DNA of 64,000 nt from Mesorhabditis belari (lineage: Eukaryota; Nematoda; Chromadorea; Rhabditida; Rhabditidae). Shown one piece after another: positions 59,501-64,000 of the stretch. The notes below the pieces were generated by a model. It was not told where the DNA came from, searched no databases, and was given only the letters and a program-made list of their open reading frames with translations. Where the stretch lies: NCBI GenBank assembly GCA_958450365.1, contig CAUEEP010000743.1, forward strand, positions 8,673,501 to 8,737,500, written 5' to 3'. Both the position numbers and the translations under genes were made by a program. How positions within the stretch are numbered: position 1 is the stretch's first letter; every line of letters begins with the position of its first letter.

Positions 59501-61713
59501 CATTCATTTTTTTTTTAAATCATTTATAGCTCAGTTCCATTGGTAATCGTTCCCATCTTCGCTGATCAGTTCCGCAATGGGAGAAACGCTGAGATGAGGG
59601 GGATTGGAAAGGTTTCGTTTAAGAAATTCTATTAAAAGTTATAAGAAAGACTTATATAGATTGAATATTGAATAAAATTAAGTTTAAATCTAGATTTTCA
59701 TTATCATTATTTCATTATTTCATTATCCCTAGGCGATCAGCAAGCTAAAATTGGCTGAGGTCGGCAAGGTGGTTCGCGAGGTGCTTCAAGATGAGAGGCG
59801 AGCTTTCACTAACAAAAAAGAAAGCATCACTAACATTTTACTTTCGAGAAGTTGTTGTTTTAAAATAACGATACCTATTTAGATATACAAATTCGATGAG
59901 ATCATTATCGAAACGTGTAAAATCTCATCCAATGAGAGCAAAGGAAACACTTCTGAAATGGACAGGTAATCCGGAAGAGTTTTTATAGAAATTCTAGAGT
60001 TAAATTCAAAATTTCATACGTAAATTGATTTCATTTTTAATCTCATTTTAATAATCAATACTTTAAATCAAAAATTAATCTTAGTTTAATAAAGTTTTGT
60101 GCTCATAAATGATGAAAACTAGAGTGTGTTTCTCGCGAGTAAGTAATTACTAGAGTAAATTTGCATGAGTAATTTTTTAGCTCGAGTAATAGCTCGAGTA
60201 ATTGTCGAGTAATGCGTTTTCGAAAAAAGTGCGCCTGCGCGAAAAAAAATATAAACGCAATTTTTTACATTGGAAGGGACTTTCCCACCAAATCAGCTAA
60301 ACGGCTGAGTATCTTTAAAAAAGTGTTGTATATAATGCGGGGCTCGTGATTTTTGCGTCATTTTTTTGCAATAAATTTTGCTAAAAGTACGGGAATTTTT
60401 TCCCAAGTGTGCGTTTTCGAAAACGCATTACTCCCGGGGAACACACTCTAGTTCCTCACGAGTAATACGTTTTTTTAAAGCGCACACTTACCGTAAATAC
60501 TATAATAGTACCCCACCCCCAAAATTATCGTACTTTTAGCGAAAATTATTGCAAAAAAAAATCACGAGCGACGAGCTATATACGACTCTTTTTAAAGATA
60601 TTCAGCCGTTTAACTGTTTTGGTGGCAAATTCCCGTCACATGTAAAGATATTCAGTTTACTCGATGTGTAAAGAGGATTTACTCGTAGTTGCTCGACCCA
60701 AAAAAAAACATCGATTAGTCGAGTCAAAATTGCCCATGCAGATTTTACTCGAGTTTTACCATACAGATACAGATTACTTACTCGCGAGGAATGCACTTTA
60801 ATGAAAACAACCTTTTCTGAATTGAAATTTTCAATTTGAACCTTATTTCTCATATTTCTTACCGTAAATACTGTAATAGTACCCCACCGCCCTCGTACAG
60901 TCGCGTAGTCGCAAAAGTTTTTAGTATTTCGTTTTTTCAAAGCGCCCGTACTTTCAAAAATGCGTCTTTGGTATCAAAAAATAGCTGAAATTCAGGGCTA
61001 TTTTTTTGATACCTAAACGCACATTATAGCATAAACCAGTGTCGAGAAAAACTCGTTCAAAGCTAGACTACGCAACACTCCGCACCGTCATTATGGGGGT
61101 GGGGTACTATTACAATATTTACTGTAGTTAGTTAGATACCGTAAATACTGTAATAGTACCCCACCGCCCCTCGTACAGTCGCGTAGTCGCAAAAGTTTTT
61201 TAGTATTTCGTTTTTTTCAAAGTGCCCGTACTTTCAAAAAATGCGTCTTTGGTATCAAAAAATAGCCCTGAATTTCAGCTATTTTTTGATACCTAACGCA
61301 CATTGTAGCATAAGCCAGTGTCGAGAAAAACGCGTTCAAAGCTAGACTACGCAACACTCCGCACCGTCATTATGGGGCTGGGGGTATTTACGATATATTT
61401 CTCATTGTTGCTAGAATCGAAAAGGAAAACTTAAGTGCACTAGGAAAGATATGTTTCCATTTAAACAAATTTTCACAAAGTATACCCATATCTATTTTGA
61501 ATTTTCTTTTCAGAATACGTTTTATCATTTGGTCCATTAGATGATTTGAGCTTGGAAGGCAAAGAAATGAATGCGATCATTTATTTCAATTTAGATGTGA
61601 TTTTCCTTCTCTCAATCCCCCCTATTCTCTTCATTTTCTCAATTTTCCTCTTCATTCGCACAATTTTCCAATCAATCTTTTATCGTTTAAAACAAAAAAT
61701 GAAAATTGATTAG
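56562..61713 (+). CDS. UDP-glucuronosyltransferase family enzyme
   Basis: ER membrane glycosyltransferase conjugating sugar from UDP-sugar to small lipophilic molecules. Fourteen exons: 56562-56647, 56688-56839, 57471-57578, 57634-57742, 57783-57853, 58091-58236, 58343-58513, 58565-58714, 58757-58847, 59384-59450, 59530-59611, 59733-59797, 59883-59965, 61514-61713; 526 aa, the usual UGT length. Seen: signal peptide (FPRNLIIFLLILCYVKAG); ETLAEAGHEVVVL; STTPLMDANSYNLG; SYVPVI; FFSLGSVA; and the signature WIPQADLLGHSR...FVTHGGINGMIEAIY...PLVIVPIFADQFRN. C-terminal TM (VIFLLSIPPILFIFSIFLFI) and a tail ending KMKID, a KxKxx-type ER retrieval signal. The intron after 59797 starts GC (AG|gcgagc). 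Catalytic His (near the N-terminal SH) and THGG are present. The substrate is unknown. Confidence 0.93.
57216..57466 (+). repeat. 18-bp minisatellite of acceptor-like units (tttgattacagaccttca)
   Basis: About 13-14 units fill the end of UGT intron 2, ending just before the true acceptor ttcag at 57470. Each unit contains tgattacag, itself an AG acceptor-like sequence. Confidence 0.9.
58896..59375. mobile_element. MITE family B, complete copy plus 5'-truncated copy
   Basis: 58896-59129 has both CCGTATTTTCTC ends and TA flanks. 59186-59375 repeats the inner sequence and right end in the same orientation. In UGT intron 9. Confidence 0.8.
60121..60803. mobile_element. two AGAGTGTGT-family elements in tandem
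   Basis: 60121-60449 is bounded by agagtgtgtttctcgcgagt and ggaacacactct; the second, more degenerate, runs to about 60803 (ctcgcgaggaatgcactt). A fragment of MITE family A end (ccgtaaatactataatagta) is embedded at 60491. In the last UGT intron. Confidence 0.75.
60861..61394. mobile_element. MITE family A pair in the last UGT intron
   Basis: Copies 60861-61126 and 61138-61394 in the same orientation, separated by gttagttagata. The second has a damaged right end (tttacgata). Both have the central hairpin around atcaaaaaatagc. Confidence 0.85.
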
Positions 61714-61888
61714 GAAATGAAAAATAATTTATTCATTTGAATTAACCTATCAAATTTTGTTTTCTTATACTTTCCTGGTTTTAAAATAAGATATACTTAA
61801 GAATTGTATAGGTCTTAATAATCTTAAAACCGATTTCTCCTTTTTTTTGAATAAACCTTCTGCCTAAACTTCTGCCGTCATTGTTATA

Positions 61889-62386
61889 CAGGGTGGCTGA
61901 AAATTACGTGCGCGCAGCATCTGACATAGTTTTAAACAATGTATAAAGCATTACTACTCATCTTTTTGTGTTTTAATATTCTTTTTATCTGTGTCTATTA
62001 ATTTTTTGTTAAAAAAGTTGCTTTCTAGGTCATGACAAAGACGCAGGGACGCAATCGCACAGCTGGCGACGAGAGGCATGAAGAACTCGTCGATCGCATC
62101 GAGGCACAATTGAAAAATAGGAAAATCAACAATTTGAATGATTTACGCCGAGAATTGATCAACATCTGGAACGACTTAGATGCAAATTATCTCCGCCGCA
62201 CCGTCGATTCTGTAAAGAAGCGAATTGAAGCCTGTATCAAAGCGGATGGAGGCCACTTCGAAAATTTCTTGTAATTATCAAATGCTTTTGTTACAACTAT
62301 TATATAAATAAGTATTTTTACATGTTCTTTGAAAGAAAATTAAATTATGGCGTTCTCTTTGGCGCACGTAATTTTCAGCCACCCTG
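61889..62386. mobile_element. internally deleted Tc1/mariner element
   Basis: 24-bp terminal inverted repeats CAGGGTGGCTGAAAATTACG.../...CGTAATTTTCAGCCACCCTG flanked by TA (61887-61888, 62387-62388). 498 bp, with one transposase C-terminal ORF. Confidence 0.9.
62032..62274 (+). CDS. Tc1/IS630-type transposase C-terminal fragment
   Basis: 80-codon ORF. DLRRELINIWNDLDANYLRR and TVDSVKKRIEACIKADGGHF match the C-terminal end of Tc1-like DDE transposases ('l...l...W..i....l..l..S...Rl.avi...Gg...'). The DNA-binding and catalytic parts are missing. Any expression would be incidental. Confidence 0.75.
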   Translation: MTKTQGRNRTAGDERHEELVDRIEAQLKNRKINNLNDLRRELINIWNDLDANYLRRTVDSVKKRIEACIKADGGHFENFL

Positions 62387-62388
62387 TA

Positions 62389-64000
62389 TATGCAAATTTT
62401 GAAAGCACATTGAAGTCATGAACCGGAAATGAAGCCATGAACTGGCTCTAAGAAACTTTAACTGTTTCTCAATTTTCTCAGCGATCATTTAACATTTAAC
62501 AGCTTTCATCTAATTGCAAAACTATTTAAAAAGCTTTTCCAAACAAACTTTTCTTTTTCTTTTTCTTTTTCTTTCTTTTAAATTGAGAAAATTGATTAGA
62601 ATTTCATTGGTTATTCAATGTTTAGCTCAATTTGTAACCAATGAAAACCCCAGCTTAAATCATAGCATGTCGAGCGTTAATATGAGTTTTAAAAAGTTAA
62701 AATATTAAAGAGAAATATAGAACATTCGTTAAATCACCAGCCTTGAGTAAGAGCTGAAAAAAAGCCTGTTCAGCCCTTCAAGTAGAGAAACAAGGGAAAA
62801 GAAATTGTTTGTTAATCGAAAATAGAGTCTGTGGTCTCAACTCGATCGTTATTGCGTTTTGATAACAAAAAAAACGTTTCCGTTTTGCGAAAAAAAAGTA
62901 GTAAGAGGTTCACAAGTCTCAAAAATCAAAATTTGTGTTTGTTTCTTACGCAAAAAGTTTTTTTTTTGTGTAGACGAAGGAAAGCCAAAGGAAAAGCCGA
63001 GCAACAACTAATCGAGGCTAACATTTAACTTTCACTAGATTACTAGGGAAAGGGAGAGGCGCGAGGCGATATGAATTTTGCACAATTGCCTGCCTCATCC
63101 CAGTACTGAGTCAAGGGATCCCCATGTCATGAGACTCGATCCTATTCCATTTCAAATAGTTTTAAAGGGAAGGGAAAGCGGGAAATTCAGAGAGTCACAA
63201 CTGAAGATTTAGAGTTAAAAACAAAGAAGTAGACACAGTTTACAGTAAAATAAAATAGAAAAATACAATTGAATTTAAAATTTCAGCAGTCTTGGCGTAG
63301 AGGGAAGTCTTGGCGTAGATGTTGTTCTTTTGCGCCAATTTGACTTGCGCCAATTTCATTTGCGCCAAACAAATAACTCTTTCCCAACTTCTAACCAACT
63401 TTTTCAGTTTTTTTTTGCTTCACAACTTTAGTTCTCACTGTTTTCAACTATAAAACACGTTTAAATACTTATACAGACAACAAAACACAGTCATTTTTGT
63501 GTCCCCGATTGAGCTTTTTACTCTATATATCGATCTTATGCCATTTTCAGATCCAGTGAAGGCGGCAAAATAGCGAGTTTCGAGGAAAAACTAAAAAATA
63601 TAAATAGTAAATCAGAGTTGGTAGAAAAGTGTATTGAAAAGCGCAAATTTGACGCAAATGCCATGCAAATAATGTTTGACGCTTTTGTTAGCATCTCGAA
63701 AAATTTGTGGGCTTATTCAAACTTAAACACACTTAAACACTAAGCTTTTCGTTAGCGCTGAAACGGGAAAAGAATGAGGAAGAATCTGAGAATCATGAAG
63801 CTTGACTCAATGATGTACACAGGTTGAAGTCAAACGTCAATGCAGGATGCAGAACAAATAAAAAGCTAGTTAAAGATAGTTAAAGATAGTTAAAGACTTT
63901 TACAAAGACTAAAGACTAAAGACTAAAGAGGAGTATCAATGGCAATATTTCCAGATCGTGATGTTGAAGGAAGAAGAAAACAAGCTCTTAAGGAAAAGTT
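62389..64000. other. 3' flank with no assigned gene; possible gene start at 63939
   Basis: Unassigned. A lysine-rich tail-like ORF end occurs at 62970-63028 (RRRKAKGKAEQQLIEANI after a gtgtag acceptor-like site). An ATG at 63939 opens a frame (MAIFPDRDVEGRRKQALKEK) that continues past the window edge and may be the first exon of a gene. Neither is confirmed. Confidence 0.3.

Overview
The window looks like nuclear DNA of a nematode. It is AT-rich. Genes have many short introns (often 45-60 nt) ending in tttcag/tttag. AG acceptors sit just upstream of several start codons, as expected for spliced-leader trans-splicing. There is an interstitial run of TTAGGC, the nematode telomere unit, and a nematode-type chemoreceptor gene. 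I cannot name the species. Exon structures were assembled by eye from splice signals, reading phase and recognisable protein motifs.

Layout: (1) 1-4173, minus: anion-type Cys-loop ligand-gated channel, its C-terminal part lying beyond base 1. (2) 4.2-12.5 kb: gene-poor, with foldbacks, a large inverted-repeat pair and a 13-bp minisatellite. (3) 12541-18057, plus: lysocardiolipin/AGPAT-type acyltransferase whose introns hold many transposon remnants. (4) 18.1-25.7 kb: gene-poor, with TTAGGC repeats, a hAT-like foldback and TAACTAAC arrays. (5) 25703-31466, plus: GST-family protein with a long putative N-terminal extension. (6) 32289-34839, plus: srh-like 7TM chemoreceptor. (7) 36847-42066, plus: M17 leucine aminopeptidase. 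(8) 44439-42421, minus: RAD-51. (9) 46358-44909, minus: PICOT/GLRX3 thioredoxin-glutaredoxin, with an apparent +1 frameshift. (10) 53889-47060, minus: receptor tyrosine kinase. (11) 56562-61713, plus: UDP-glucuronosyltransferase. (12) 61.9-64 kb: a Tc1-type remnant and otherwise unassigned sequence.

The genes form no single pathway. GST and UGT are both phase-II detoxification types, and PICOT and RAD-51 lie head-to-tail with about 0.5 kb between them. The striking layer is the mobile DNA. A 235-bp element resembling 5S rRNA (a candidate SINE) sits inside a mariner MITE, with a 12-bp target duplication and a second, empty copy of the same MITE 14 kb away. Several TA-flanked MITE families share a CCGTA terminus. 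Decayed transposons retain only a transposase or integrase fragment (mariner HTH, Brinker-type DNA-binding domain, KRBA2-like HHCC domain, Tc1 C-terminus). Two hAT-like foldbacks have 8-bp target duplications.
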